64,000 nucleotides of DNA. It comes from Prochlorococcus sp. AG-402-M15. Lineage in GTDB: Bacteria; Cyanobacteriota; Cyanobacteriia; PCC-6307; Cyanobiaceae. Positions 50,732 to 60,490 of the stretch are shown here, in pieces. A model generated the notes under the pieces. It was not told the DNA's origin, ran no database searches, and was given only the letters and a program-made list of their open reading frames with translations. Within the stretch, counting starts at the first letter, position 1, and each line of letters starts with the position of its first letter. The position numbers were made by a program, and so were the translations under genes. The stretch spans positions 92,772 to 156,771 of the forward strand of contig QCIP01000004.1 of the NCBI GenBank assembly GCA_003216615.1, given 5' to 3'.

Positions 50732-52330
50732 ATGGAAATAAATAAAGAAAAAATTCTTGTAGTTAACAATCTTACTGTTAAATATGCATTAAAACAGCAA
50801 CCTATTATCAAAAATCTTAATCTTGAAATAGATAGAGGGGATCATTTCGCAATAATAGGACCCTCAGGATGTGGAAAGACTACTTTTGCAAAAACATTAG
50901 TTAATATTTTGCCTGAAAAGGCAACTTCTAAAGGTTATTTATCGATTTCTAATGTTGATCCTAGAAAAATAAATAACAAAGAAGCACAATTATTTAGAAG
51001 AAAAAATTTTGGATTTATCTATCAAGATTCCATAAAAAAACTTAATCCACTAATGAGAGTTGGGGATCATTTATATGAATTATTTAAAACTCATGATCAA
51101 ACTAAATCATCTTTACTTATTAAAAAATTAGTAAAAGAAGTTTTTCAGAAAGTAGGAATTGAAGAAAACAAACTAGATTCTTTCCCACATCAATTTAGCG
51201 GTGGAATGAGACAGAGAGTTTCTATAGCCATGGCTCTTGCTTTAAAACCTAAATTATTAATAGCTGATGAACCTACAACAAGCTTAGATACCAAGACAAG
51301 TTTTGAAATTATGCAAGAAATAATTCAGCTATGTGATGAATTTGATACTACTTTAATTTTAATTAGTCACGATATTAATCTTGCAGCAAAGTGGTGCAAA
51401 AAAGTGGCAATAATTGAAAAAGGATCAATTGTTGAAAAAGGAAATATATTAGATATTTTTAAATCACCAAAATCAGATATCGGGATAAATTTAGTAAATG
51501 CTTCAAAAATAGTTTTAGAACCAAATACTAAAAATAATTTTCAAGATGAGGTTGTTCTAGAGGTTAATAACTTAAGACATTGGTATAAATTAAATTCTTC
51601 AATTTTTGGGAATAAATGGAATAAGGCTTTGAATGAAGTAAGTTTCAAATTATATAAAAATGAGACTCTTGGAATAGTTGGTTCTTCAGGGAGCGGTAAA
51701 AGTACATTATGTAGGGCTTTAATTGGACTTCTGAAAGTAAGAGGTGGTGAAATAAAAATTTATGATAAAAATCATTTACCTAAAAAAAATAAATCTTATA
51801 AAAAGCACAATAATATGCAAATTATTTTTCAAGATCCTTTTTCAAGTTTGAATCCAAAAATGACAATTAAAAATATTTTGGAAGATATATTTTTTATTCA
51901 AAAAATTTCAAATAAAAGAAGAATTGAAAAGGAAATAAAACTAATGTTTAGAAATTTAAATCTTCCCTTAAATAATGATTTTTTAAATTCTTATCCTAGC
52001 CAATTATCTGGTGGTCAATTGCAGAGAATTTCATTAGCCAGGGCATTATTGTTGAAACCAAAAATTTTGATTTGTGATGAGAGCGTAAACATGTTGGATG
52101 CTTCAGTAAAAATAGAGATTCTTGAATTACTTCGAGTATTGCAAGAAAAAATGAATTTAACGATTATCTTTATCACTCATGATTTAGGCATTGCTAAAAG
52201 ATTTTGTGATAGGTTGCTAGTAATGAATCACGGAAAGATAGTTGATGAAGGAGAAAGTTCTACTATATTCACTAAAACTAAAAATACTTATACAAAATCT
52301 CTTATAAATTCCTCTTTAAATCTTATTTAA
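50732..52330 (+). CDS. fused double-ATPase ABC protein (oligopeptide/nickel type, DppD-DppF-like)
   Basis: The protein of about 532 aa has two complete ATPase halves. The first has Walker A GPSGCGKTTF, signature FSGGMRQRVSIAMALAL and Walker B LLIADEPTTSLD. The second has GSSGSGKST, LSGGQLQRISLARALLL and LICDESVNMLD, with Ser in place of the usual Pro after the catalytic Glu. This pattern is that of fused DppD/DppF peptide importers. ATG 50732 is preferred: the longer frame to 50624 is antisense to the spoT start. No permease or binding protein is nearby, so the substrate is unknown. Confidence 0.92.
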   Translation: MEINKEKILVVNNLTVKYALKQQPIIKNLNLEIDRGDHFAIIGPSGCGKTTFAKTLVNILPEKATSKGYLSISNVDPRKINNKEAQLFRRKNFGFIYQDSIKKLNPLMRVGDHLYELFKTHDQTKSSLLIKKLVKEVFQKVGIEENKLDSFPHQFSGGMRQRVSIAMALALKPKLLIADEPTTSLDTKTSFEIMQEIIQLCDEFDTTLILISHDINLAAKWCKKVAIIEKGSIVEKGNILDIFKSPKSDIGINLVNASKIVLEPNTKNNFQDEVVLEVNNLRHWYKLNSSIFGNKWNKALNEVSFKLYKNETLGIVGSSGSGKSTLCRALIGLLKVRGGEIKIYDKNHLPKKNKSYKKHNNMQIIFQDPFSSLNPKMTIKNILEDIFFIQKISNKRRIEKEIKLMFRNLNLPLNNDFLNSYPSQLSGGQLQRISLARALLLKPKILICDESVNMLDASVKIEILELLRVLQEKMNLTIIFITHDLGIAKRFCDRLLVMNHGKIVDEGESSTIFTKTKNTYTKSLINSSLNLI

Positions 52331-53282
52331 CTTTAAGGACATTTAGTAATTTTTGAAAATCTAATGGTAACTCTGCTTCAAATATCATTTCTTTACCATT
52401 TATTGGATGTATAAGCCCAAGCTTAATAGCGTGTAAAGCTTGGCCTTCCAATTTACATGGAAGTTTTTTACATCTTCCATATAAAGGATCACCTACAATA
52501 GGGTGATTAATATGAGCGCAATGAACTCTTATTTGATGCGTTCGCCCTGTATCTAATTTGAAACTCATTAATGAATAATTTCCCAATCTTTCTTTTAGTT
52601 TCCAGTAGGTACAGGCATACCTTCCTGAATTTTCTTCAACTACTTTATATTTCAATCTATTTAATCTATCTCTGCCAATGTGCCCAACTATTTGGCCTTC
52701 TTCAGAATTAGGGGCACCGTGAATTACTGCAACATATTCACGGGAAGCTATTTTTTCTTTTATTTGTTTTTGGAGATTTACTAGTGCCTCTTGGCTTTTT
52801 GCTACCACCATACACCCAGATGTATCTTTATCTAATCTATGCACGATGCCTGGTCTTAGTTTTCCATTAATTCCAGGTAGATTTTTACAGTGAAAAAGTA
52901 ATCCATTGACTAAAGTTCCTGATTTGTGTCCTGGGGCTGGATGAACTATTAATCCTGATTGTTTATTAATTACTATGATGTGCTCGTCTTCAAAAAGTAT
53001 TTTTAAATCCATTTTTTCAGGTTTCAAATATACAAGTGGCTCTGGAGGAGGCATCCAAATTTGAACCCTGTCGCCATTTTTTAATGGGGTCTTTGCTTTA
53101 GCAATTTTATAGTTTACTAGAACTAAACCTGAAGTGATGAAATGTTGAATTCTTGCTCTACTTTGTTCTGGTCTTTTACTTACCAACCATCTGTCTAGTC
53201 TCATAGGGAGAGGAAGCTCATAAATAATTTCTATAAGTTCTCCATCTCCAATGCCGAAAGAATTTGTATTATTTAATTCCAT
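52323..53282 (-). CDS. rluD: 23S rRNA pseudouridine synthase, RluD-type
   Basis: RluD-type enzymes isomerise uridines in helix 69 of 23S rRNA. The 319-aa protein has an N-terminal S4 domain (MRLDRWLVSKRPEQSRARIQ) and the catalytic Asp in the motif HRLDKDTSGCMVVAKS, plus DTGRTHQIRVH. The start lies within the last codons of the upstream RbgA-type gene (10-bp overlap), so the two are coupled. Its end overlaps the convergent ABC gene by 8 bp. Confidence 0.94.
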   Translation of the reverse strand: MELNNTNSFGIGDGELIEIIYELPLPMRLDRWLVSKRPEQSRARIQHFITSGLVLVNYKIAKAKTPLKNGDRVQIWMPPPEPLVYLKPEKMDLKILFEDEHIIVINKQSGLIVHPAPGHKSGTLVNGLLFHCKNLPGINGKLRPGIVHRLDKDTSGCMVVAKSQEALVNLQKQIKEKIASREYVAVIHGAPNSEEGQIVGHIGRDRLNRLKYKVVEENSGRYACTYWKLKERLGNYSLMSFKLDTGRTHQIRVHCAHINHPIVGDPLYGRCKKLPCKLEGQALHAIKLGLIHPINGKEMIFEAELPLDFQKLLNVLKVK

Positions 53283-54145
53283 TGTGGGACTTCTAAAGCT
53301 ATTTTACCAAGCATTTGATTTCTATAATCCTCTAGTAATTTAAAAGACATTCTTCTTTTATCGCCCGAGGTATGTTTTGAAGCTGCTTCATTTATCCAAT
53401 CGGAAGGACTATCAAAGGCTTTGGTAATATCAACTCCGTATCTATTAGATATTCGTTTTACTGAGATATTCGCATCCTTATTTTTGTTGAGATTGTATAT
53501 TATTTTGATAAATTCAATTGCGACACTCTCAATTTCATAAGCAGCTTCACCAATATCGTCACATAGTGCGAGATTAAGTGCTGACTTTTGATCTTCTAAA
53601 TTAGGAGGTATTACACCTGGTGCATCTAGCAGATCTATACCACTATCTAATTTTATCCACCTTAAATTGCGAGTCACGCCAGCTTTCCTAGCGCTATCGA
53701 CAACTCTTTTTTTTGCAATCCTATTTATTAAAGCAGACTTACCTACGTTTGGGAAACCAAGTGTAAGGGCTCTAATTGGTCTAATTCGCATTCCTCTCGA
53801 AAGCCTTCTTTCGTCAATTGATGACCTGGATTCTTTGGCTGATTTACAAATTTCTTTAACACCTATACCTCTTTTAGCATCACACCAATGCGGATATTGG
53901 TCTTTAGCATTAAACCATTTATTCCAACTAGTAATGGTTTTTGAAGAGATCATATCTGATTTATTTATTACGAGAATATGTTTTTTATTACTAATCCATT
54001 TGTTTAAATGTGGATGCCCCGTTGACAAAGGAATTCTTGCATCTCTAACTTCTATAACTAAGTCTACTTTAGTAATAACATCAGATAATTTTTTTTCTGC
54101 TTTAGCGATATGGCCTGGATACCATTGAATTTTGGGTATGTCCAC
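53273..54145 (-). CDS. rbgA: ribosome biogenesis GTPase, RbgA/YlqF type
   Basis: The 290-aa protein is a circularly permuted GTPase: NKSD (G4) near residue 61 comes before GFPNVGKSALIN (G1) near 130 and DAPG (G3) near 174. It begins MDIPKIQWYPGHIAKAEKKL, the family N terminus. RbgA promotes late assembly of the 50S subunit. The GTG start at 54145 leads a two-gene unit with the pseudouridine synthase, a sensible pairing of 50S biogenesis functions. Confidence 0.95.
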   Translation of the reverse strand: MDIPKIQWYPGHIAKAEKKLSDVITKVDLVIEVRDARIPLSTGHPHLNKWISNKKHILVINKSDMISSKTITSWNKWFNAKDQYPHWCDAKRGIGVKEICKSAKESRSSIDERRLSRGMRIRPIRALTLGFPNVGKSALINRIAKKRVVDSARKAGVTRNLRWIKLDSGIDLLDAPGVIPPNLEDQKSALNLALCDDIGEAAYEIESVAIEFIKIIYNLNKNKDANISVKRISNRYGVDITKAFDSPSDWINEAASKHTSGDKRRMSFKLLEDYRNQMLGKIALEVPQWN

Positions 54146-54357
54146 TTCAATAAATCAAATAAAATTTTTGTATTACTTTTAATTTTTATTATTCTCAAAA
54201 GTATTTACCTTTAAATTTTAGTATAAATTGAAAAACTGAAGAATTTTTATAATAGTTAATTCTTAAAATTTATTAAGGCATAGGTAACAGTTACTACTTT
54301 TTAACCCAATAAGCTGAAATTATCGTTAGGGTCTTAAGATTAAAATCAGATTGTTTA
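54146..54357 (+). promoter_or_regulatory. divergent control region upstream of pgk
   Basis: This 212-bp gap between rbgA and pgk is the largest in the window. A TATAAT hexamer at 54248-54253 is the best candidate pgk -10 element, implying a leader of about 100 bases. An exact dyad GTAAC-A-GTTAC lies at 54284-54294 within that leader. I saw no small ORF, tRNA or recognised riboswitch. Confidence 0.4.
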
Positions 54358-55566
54358 ATGTCAAAATTATCTCTTTCCAGTCTTGATAAGACACATTTAG
54401 AAGGGAAAAAAGTTCTTGTAAGGGTAGATTTCAATGTTCCATTAAATGAAGGGGGTCAGATAACTGACGACACGCGAATTAGAGCAGCGATCCCAACTAT
54501 TGAATATCTTATTAATCACTCTGCCAAAGTGATCTTAGCTGCCCATTTTGGGCGACCCAAGGGTCAGATAAATGAAAAGATGAGACTAACTCCAGTAGCA
54601 GCCAGATTAAGTGAATTGTTGGGTAAAAATGTTGTTCTTACTAAAAGTTGTATAGGTGAAGAATCTTTTGCAGCATCAAATATCTTAAATAATGGAGATG
54701 TTCTTTTACTTGAAAATGTTCGTTTTTTTGGTGAAGAGGAAAAAAACAATTTGGATTTTGCTAAAAAGTTAGCATCACATGCAGACATGTATGTAAATGA
54801 TGCTTTTGGTGCTGCCCACAGAGCTCATGCTTCAACTCAGGGAGTTACAAATTTTTTAAGTCCATCAGTCGCTGGATTTCTTTTAGAAAAAGAATTGAAA
54901 TACTTACAAGGCGCTATAGATGCTCCCAAGCGTCCGTTGGCAGCAATAGTTGGAGGTTCTAAAGTAAGTAGCAAAATAGGAGTGCTTGATTCTTTACTAG
55001 ATAAGTGTGACAAAATAATGATTGGAGGAGGTATGATTTTTACTTTTTATAAAGCTAGAGGTCTTGATGTTGGAAAGAGTCTTGTAGAAGAAGATAAACT
55101 TGACCTCGCAAAAGATTTAGAAGCAAAAGCAAAAGCTAAAGGAGTAGAATTATTATTACCCACTGATGTTGTTTTAGCTAATGAATTTTCTCCTGAAGCC
55201 GAAAGTAAAATATCTCAAATTGATTCAATTAGTGGAAATTGGATGGGTCTTGATATTGGTCCAGATTCCATTAAAGTTTTTCAAAATGCGCTTGCAGAAT
55301 GTAAGACAATAATTTGGAATGGTCCAATGGGTGTTTTCGAATTCGATAAATTTGCAGGGGGTACAAATGCAATTGCCACAACACTTTCAGACTTAAGTGC
55401 TTTTTCTGAAGTATGTACAATAATTGGAGGGGGAGATTCAGTTGCAGCAGTGGAGAAAGCAGGATTAGCTGAGAAAATGTCTCATATATCTACTGGTGGT
55501 GGAGCTAGTTTGGAACTTTTAGAAGGTAAAACATTACCTGGTGTAGCTGCTTTAAACGATGCCTAG
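54358..55566 (+). CDS. pgk: phosphoglycerate kinase
   Basis: Pgk works in the Calvin cycle and glycolysis. The 402-aa protein has [17 protein letters not shown] at the N terminus, [26 protein letters not shown], the hinge region [17 protein letters not shown] and the C-terminal [16 protein letters not shown] with [16 protein letters not shown]. It is of normal length. It ends 1 bp from the stop of the convergent unknown gene. Confidence 0.97.
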   Translation: MSKLSLSSLDKTHLEGKKVLVRVDFNVPLNEGGQITDDTRIRAAIPTIEYLINHSAKVILAAHFGRPKGQINEKMRLTPVAARLSELLGKNVVLTKSCIGEESFAASNILNNGDVLLLENVRFFGEEEKNNLDFAKKLASHADMYVNDAFGAAHRAHASTQGVTNFLSPSVAGFLLEKELKYLQGAIDAPKRPLAAIVGGSKVSSKIGVLDSLLDKCDKIMIGGGMIFTFYKARGLDVGKSLVEEDKLDLAKDLEAKAKAKGVELLLPTDVVLANEFSPEAESKISQIDSISGNWMGLDIGPDSIKVFQNALAECKTIIWNGPMGVFEFDKFAGGTNAIATTLSDLSAFSEVCTIIGGGDSVAAVEKAGLAEKMSHISTGGGASLELLEGKTLPGVAALNDA

Positions 55567-55567
55567 G

Positions 55568-56293
55568 CTATATCTCATCAACAATATCAATACTCTTTGT
55601 GAAAGTAATCATCCCTTTAGGATGAGCTATAATTCCTGACCATATTTGTATACCTGGTTTAGAGGGTGCTCTTGTCATTTTAAAAATTCCACCAGAGGCT
55701 AATGGTTCCAATGATATTTCTTGCTCAAAAAATGAATTTACTTGATGAGGTTTTATAGCTCCCGCAATAATCACTTCTTCAAGAGGTTCATTTAAAATAA
55801 TATCAATATCATATTTTGAACCAGTAAGAACTTTATCAGGAATTTTAAAACTAATATCTATCTTCTTATCATCATTCCTTATTGTGGTGAATAAATTTTT
55901 GATAATTCCTTCATCTATTTTCCCATTTAAAATTGTAAATAAATAATCAAAATTGGACTCTAGTTTATATATTTCTCCATTAACTATTTTTTCCCCAGAA
56001 ACTTTTATTCTCAAAATATCTTTATTTGGAATTTTAGATTTTAATATTTTGATCTTCCATTTGCTGCCAGGGAAATCATTAATAATCTTTGAAAATTGTT
56101 TTGTTATATTTTGGCTTTCATCATTTCTAAAATTTTTTCTAATAAAATCTAAATCTCGTGCATTTAAAGAATCTTCTAGATTTCTTATAAAATCAACTTT
56201 TAAAGTTTGCGTTATTGCTGAATAGGGAATAATGAGATAAATAAATAAGTAGAGAGGAACCCCTATATTTTTGAATAAGTTTAAATTAAACAT
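55568..56293 (-). CDS. exported protein of unknown function (241 aa)
   Basis: The protein has an N-terminal signal or anchor (about residues 8-28: IGVPLYLFIYLIIPYSAITQ). A mixed alpha/beta domain follows, with KVDFIRNLEDSLNARDLDF and a C-terminal beta-rich segment (VLTGSKYDIDIILNEPLEEVIIAG) that resembles an immunoglobulin-like fold. I recognise no characterised family or catalytic motif. It lies between pgk and murG, with a 41-bp divergent spacer to murG, so a cell-envelope role is possible but only suggested by location. Confidence 0.72.
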   Translation of the reverse strand: MFNLNLFKNIGVPLYLFIYLIIPYSAITQTLKVDFIRNLEDSLNARDLDFIRKNFRNDESQNITKQFSKIINDFPGSKWKIKILKSKIPNKDILRIKVSGEKIVNGEIYKLESNFDYLFTILNGKIDEGIIKNLFTTIRNDDKKIDISFKIPDKVLTGSKYDIDIILNEPLEEVIIAGAIKPHQVNSFFEQEISLEPLASGGIFKMTRAPSKPGIQIWSGIIAHPKGMITFTKSIDIVDEI

Positions 56294-56334
56294 ATTTATG
56301 ATTTGTTATTGTCATTCTACTAATTTAATATTTT

Positions 56335-57426
56335 ATGTCTAAAAAAAATAATTTATTAGTTGCAGCTAGTGGCACAGGCGGACATATTTTCCCGGCTTTA
56401 GCAGTTTCTAAAGAGGTTGGAGATGAATGGAATATTCATTGGTTGGGTATTCATCAAAGACTTGATGCAAATTTAATTCCCAAAAAATATAATTTGAAGA
56501 CTTTGAATATAAAGACGCCAAGAAAAAATATTTTTTTGTTTTATCAATATATAGAAATTTTAATGTCAACTTTCCAAATAATTAGGATTTTAAAAGAAAA
56601 AAAAATTAACTTAGTTTTTACGACTGGAGGATATATATCAGCACCAACTATTGTTGCTTCAAAACTTCTCAGGATACCTGTCATTATTCATGAATCAAAT
56701 TTAATTCCAGGAATGGTCACCAAATATTTTGGTTTTTTATGTAACTATGTTCTTTTAGGATTTAAGAAAACAAATACCTATTTAAAAAATTGTAAAACTA
56801 TTTTCACTGGTACACCTTTAAGAGAGCAATTCTATAAATCTAATCTCTTGCCAGAATGGGTTCCAAAAGGAAAGGGCCCTCTTTTGATTGTTATGGGAGG
56901 TAGTCAAGGAGCAAAAGCTATAAATCAAATTCTCTACGAATCTCTAGAATTTTTAATGAAAAAACAGTTTCGGATAGTTCATATTATTGGCGAATGTAAT
57001 CAACAATCCTTTCATTTAAAAAATACCAAAAATTATGTTCAAAAGAAATTTACTAATGAAATGGCAGCTTTAATTCAAAACTGTGATCTTGTAATATCGA
57101 GATCTGGTGCGGGAACAATAAATGAACTAATAGAGACTAAAAAACCTTCAATTTTAATTCCATATCCTTATTCTAAAAATAATCACCAGGAGAAAAATGC
57201 AATGATTCTTGCTGAAAGCGGAGGCTCAGTTTTAATTAATCAAAATAAAATTTCTAAAGAAGTTTTTGAAGAAACTCTAGGCAGAATTTTTAAAATAAAA
57301 TCAAAAAACGGAAAAAATCACTATCAAATATTAGATCTTATGAAGAAGAATATGGAAAATAATAATAAAATCAAATCTAAAATTGAGATTAAAAAATTAA
57401 TTAATTATTTTTTAAAAGAATTTTGA
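56335..57426 (+). CDS. murG: undecaprenyldiphospho-muramoylpentapeptide beta-N-acetylglucosaminyltransferase
   Basis: MurG makes lipid II from lipid I at the inner face of the membrane. The 363-aa GT-B protein has the N-terminal GTGGHIFPALAVSKE, the FTTGGYISAPTIVAS block, and the C-terminal VMGGSQGAKAIN and ISRSGAGTINELIETKKPSILIPYP (named by its ends). The final 22 bp overlap the 3' end of the convergent aminotransferase gene, the second longest coding overlap in the window. Confidence 0.96.
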   Translation: MSKKNNLLVAASGTGGHIFPALAVSKEVGDEWNIHWLGIHQRLDANLIPKKYNLKTLNIKTPRKNIFLFYQYIEILMSTFQIIRILKEKKINLVFTTGGYISAPTIVASKLLRIPVIIHESNLIPGMVTKYFGFLCNYVLLGFKKTNTYLKNCKTIFTGTPLREQFYKSNLLPEWVPKGKGPLLIVMGGSQGAKAINQILYESLEFLMKKQFRIVHIIGECNQQSFHLKNTKNYVQKKFTNEMAALIQNCDLVISRSGAGTINELIETKKPSILIPYPYSKNNHQEKNAMILAESGGSVLINQNKISKEVFEETLGRIFKIKSKNGKNHYQILDLMKKNMENNNKIKSKIEIKKLINYFLKEF

Positions 57427-58529
57427 ATTTCTTTACATAAAAGACTATTATTTTTCTTATTCTGCAAACTTATTCTTGCCCACTTTTCGTCAAGGAATCT
57501 AAATGAAGTGCATTCTCTAATTAATATCCCCTTATTTGCTAAGTATTTTATATTCGGCGACAAAGATGTTTTACTTTCTATTAAAAAAAAGTTGGTTGAA
57601 GAGTTATGAACTTTTAGTTTTTCTATTTTTGATAATTTTTCAAATACTCTCTCTTTTTCAACATTTATCCAGCTGTGAATCTGCTTTTTCCATTGTGCAT
57701 AGAATTTCTCATTACTTAGTAAGTCAATTCCAGCTTTAATAGCAAAGGAATTTAGCGGCCAAGGATCTCTATTGATTTTCCATTGTTTTAGTTTTTTCGC
57801 CGAGCCAATAACGTAGCCTAATCTAAGACCAGGAATATTGAAGATTTTGGTCAAGCTTCTCAAAACTAATAAATTATCATATTTTTGGGTTAATGGTATT
57901 AAAGATTCTTTGTCTCCATTAGGTGTAATTGATAAGAAAGCCTCATCACAGATAACTAATTTATATTCTTTTACAATTTCCTCTAATGAATTTTTCCTCC
58001 ATAATTGGCCTGTGGGGTTATGTGGATTTGTTATCCATACAACATCACCTTTAGGATGAAGTGGAAATGATTGAGGAAAAATATTATTCCAGTTTTTTGG
58101 TAATTCGCAATGAATGAAATTGCTATTCCAACAATTTAAAGCTCTTTCATAATCAACAAAGCACGGAGAAGGAATACAACTTATTCCAAATTTGGATGCT
58201 TCATAACCTACCCAGGTTATTAGTTCAGAAGCTCCATTTCCCGGCAATATATTGTCTGGATTTATCCCATGAAATTTAGCGATTATTTCTTTCAAATCAC
58301 TCAAGTTTCTCTCAGGGTAATATCTAAACCCGAGATTCTTAATTTCCTCATTTAAAGAATCTATTAATATTTGAGGAGGATTGAAGGGTACTAATGAGGC
58401 ACTTGCGTCAATGATCTCAGAGGGTAATAAATTTAATTTTTTTGCATTTGTATATACATCCCCTCCATGTTTTAAGTTTGATATTTGTATCGCTTCTGTT
58501 GAGCAATTATTAGGCTTGGAGTTATGCAT
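57405..58529 (-). CDS. cobD: L-threonine-O-3-phosphate decarboxylase-like aminotransferase (CobD/CobC)
   Basis: The 374-aa class I/II PLP protein has the CobD-type N-terminal HGGDVYTNAKKL, then DASASLVPFNPP, LPGNGASELI, ITNPHNPTGQLW and the PLP lysine in RSLTKIFNIPGLRLGYV. CobD makes aminopropanol phosphate for the cobalamin lower-ligand arm, and Prochlorococcus synthesises pseudocobalamin. A histidinol-phosphate aminotransferase is the alternative, but hisC is already present at 42555. No other cobalamin gene is near. Confidence 0.82.
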   Translation of the reverse strand: MHNSKPNNCSTEAIQISNLKHGGDVYTNAKKLNLLPSEIIDASASLVPFNPPQILIDSLNEEIKNLGFRYYPERNLSDLKEIIAKFHGINPDNILPGNGASELITWVGYEASKFGISCIPSPCFVDYERALNCWNSNFIHCELPKNWNNIFPQSFPLHPKGDVVWITNPHNPTGQLWRKNSLEEIVKEYKLVICDEAFLSITPNGDKESLIPLTQKYDNLLVLRSLTKIFNIPGLRLGYVIGSAKKLKQWKINRDPWPLNSFAIKAGIDLLSNEKFYAQWKKQIHSWINVEKERVFEKLSKIEKLKVHNSSTNFFLIESKTSLSPNIKYLANKGILIRECTSFRFLDEKWARISLQNKKNNSLLCKEIQNSFKK

Positions 58530-58545
58530 TATTTATTTTCTAATT

Positions 58546-59715
58546 TTATTCAATCCATTTTAAATCTGATCCAATGGCCTCTTTTATATTAGATAATTGA
58601 TGTTTATTAAGTTGCTTTATAATTCCTGCAAGTATATCGGGGACTAATTGTGGGCCCTTATATATCCAACCTGTATAAATTTGAATTAATGATGCTCCAG
58701 AACAAATTCTTTCCCATGCTGACTCAGGACTATCAATTCCACCAACGCCAATTAAAATAATTTTTTTATCAATATTATGAATATGCTTTATTATTTGATT
58801 CGCTTTTTTTTGAAGAGGCCTTCCACTTAATCCTCCATTCTCTTCTGATAGTAATAGTCCTGTTTGCTTGATCTTTCTATTTTCAAGACCTAATCTATCA
58901 ATGCTAGTGTTAGTAGCAATTATTCCATCAATTTTTTCCGCGATTATTAATTGACAAATATCATCAATATCTTTGAAGCCTAAATCTGGCGCAATTTTTA
59001 TAAATAAGGGTGGACAATTAGGTAAAGTTTTAATTTCTTTAATAAGTTCTTTTAGAAGAATTGGATCTTGCAACTTTCTTAGTCCTTCAGTATTTGGAGA
59101 ACTTACATTAATTGCTGCGTAATCACAATATGGAATTAGTAATTTTAGAGAAGTTAAATAATCATCTTTTGCTTGAGATAAACCTGTAATTTTAGATTTG
59201 CCAAAATTGATTCCCAAACAAATATTCTTCCTGTTTTTTTTAAACTCAATGCCTTGTTCAAGAAAGTTTTTAACTAGATTTTCAGCACCATTGTTGTTGA
59301 AACCCATCCTATTTAATGCTGCCTCTTCTTCTGCTAATCTAAATAATCTAGGCTTAGGGTTACCTTTTTGAGCAAATTTAGTTATTGTGCCAAGTTCAGC
59401 AAATCCAAAACCAAAATCTTTCCATATATTTGCAGCATTTCCATTTTTGTCAAAACCCGCAGCTAAACCAATTGGATTACAAAAATTGATTCCACATATA
59501 TTCTGACTTAACCTTTTATCAACTATAGAAAATTCTTCATTTAGATTTTTTAGGATTGATGAAACTACAGGCCAATTATGTTTCCTGGAACTGAATGATA
59601 GAAGGCCAATAGATAAATTAGTTAAATATTCTGCATCTATACCAGAGTCTTTTTTTAGTATAGGGGTTATCAAGTTTTTATAAAGATTTTTAAATCCCCC
59701 CTTCTGTTCATTCAT
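58546..59715 (-). CDS. pyrD: dihydroorotate dehydrogenase, class 2
   Basis: PyrD oxidises dihydroorotate to orotate with FMN and quinone. The 389-aa length and N-terminal extension are those of membrane-associated class 2 enzymes. Motifs include FCNPIGLAAGFDKNGN, RMGFNNNGAENL, INVSSPNTEGLRKLQ (class 2 catalytic serine region) and LIGVGGIDSPESAWERI. It is 7 bp downstream of rnhA on the same strand. Confidence 0.96.
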   Translation of the reverse strand: MNEQKGGFKNLYKNLITPILKKDSGIDAEYLTNLSIGLLSFSSRKHNWPVVSSILKNLNEEFSIVDKRLSQNICGINFCNPIGLAAGFDKNGNAANIWKDFGFGFAELGTITKFAQKGNPKPRLFRLAEEEAALNRMGFNNNGAENLVKNFLEQGIEFKKNRKNICLGINFGKSKITGLSQAKDDYLTSLKLLIPYCDYAAINVSSPNTEGLRKLQDPILLKELIKEIKTLPNCPPLFIKIAPDLGFKDIDDICQLIIAEKIDGIIATNTSIDRLGLENRKIKQTGLLLSEENGGLSGRPLQKKANQIIKHIHNIDKKIILIGVGGIDSPESAWERICSGASLIQIYTGWIYKGPQLVPDILAGIIKQLNKHQLSNIKEAIGSDLKWIE

Positions 59716-59722
59716 AAAAAAA

Positions 59723-60442
59723 TTAGGATTCTTTTTTTTCTATTATCCAATATTTTGTATCTTTAGGAATCAATTTCCAATTACGCCATTCAAAAAATAA
59801 ATATTTTTTTATTTTTAAGTAGTTTTCTTCACCTAATAAGTTTCTTAGTTCTTGTGAACTTAACAAGTACTTTTTTTCTGCAAATTTTTGGATTAGTTCA
59901 TTTCTTGTAAATAATTCTTGAATTTCTGCTGGTGCACTTTTTTCAAAAAAGTCAAATGAGGATTCTGATTCTTTTAAGTTATTTACTATGGATATACCTT
60001 TGCTGTAATTAGTTGCGATTTTATCGACCCTATCATTTTGTTTATCCCCACTATGACCCTTAACATATTCCATTATTAGGCCATGAATTCTTAATTGATC
60101 AATTTTTTGCCATAAATCAAGATTTTGAACTGACTTTCCTGCGCTTGTTTTCCATCCATTTCTCTTCCAATTAATAATCCATTTTGTATACCCCTCAATA
60201 ACATATTTACTATCAGTTCTTAATTTAAAGTTCTCCTTTAATTTATAGGTTTTTAATTTCTCAAGAGTTTTTATTGCTGCAGTCAGTTCCATTCTGTTAT
60301 TAGTGGTATTTTGCTCCGAACCACCTATCTCTAATTCACTCTTATCTTCAAAAATAATTAAAGCACCCCAACCACCTGGGCCTGGATTACCACTGCAAGC
60401 TCCATCTGTTGCAGCTTCAATTGCAATACTATCACTATTCAT
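59723..60442 (-). CDS. rnhA: ribonuclease HI with C-terminal extension
   Basis: RNase HI cuts the RNA strand of RNA-DNA hybrids. The catalytic domain (about residues 5-150) has [42 protein letters not shown] and [14 protein letters not shown], giving the acidic tetrad. An extra segment of about 85 residues follows, containing paired Leu/Lys-rich helices and [17 protein letters not shown]; it is not part of the minimal enzyme and its role is unknown. The start lies 8 bp past a hairpin that probably ends the rplL transcript. Confidence 0.94.
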   Translation of the reverse strand: MNSDSIAIEAATDGACSGNPGPGGWGALIIFEDKSELEIGGSEQNTTNNRMELTAAIKTLEKLKTYKLKENFKLRTDSKYVIEGYTKWIINWKRNGWKTSAGKSVQNLDLWQKIDQLRIHGLIMEYVKGHSGDKQNDRVDKIATNYSKGISIVNNLKESESSFDFFEKSAPAEIQELFTRNELIQKFAEKKYLLSSQELRNLLGEENYLKIKKYLFFEWRNWKLIPKDTKYWIIEKKES

Positions 60443-60450
60443 AATTTTTA

Positions 60451-60476
60451 AAGCCGATATTTAAGCTTATCGGCTT
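60451..60476 (-). terminator. candidate terminator of the rplJ-rplL transcript
   Basis: AAGCCGATA (60451-60459) and TATCGGCTT (60468-60476) form a perfect 9-bp stem with an 8-base loop, 14 bp beyond the rplL stop. In the leftward direction an A-rich stretch precedes it and a short TTTAAAAATT follows. The U-tract is weak, so some read-through into rnhA is likely. Confidence 0.65.
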
Positions 60477-60490
60477 GAAAAAATGTTCTT

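Noticed and set aside
53667..54128. 153-codon open frame opposite the RbgA-type GTPase
   Set aside because: Entirely antisense to a conserved gene and lacks a plausible protein composition.
54284..54294. GTAAC-A-GTTAC dyad in the pgk leader as an NtcA site
   Set aside because: NtcA sites have GTA-N8-TAC; this has only five bases between GTA and TAC.
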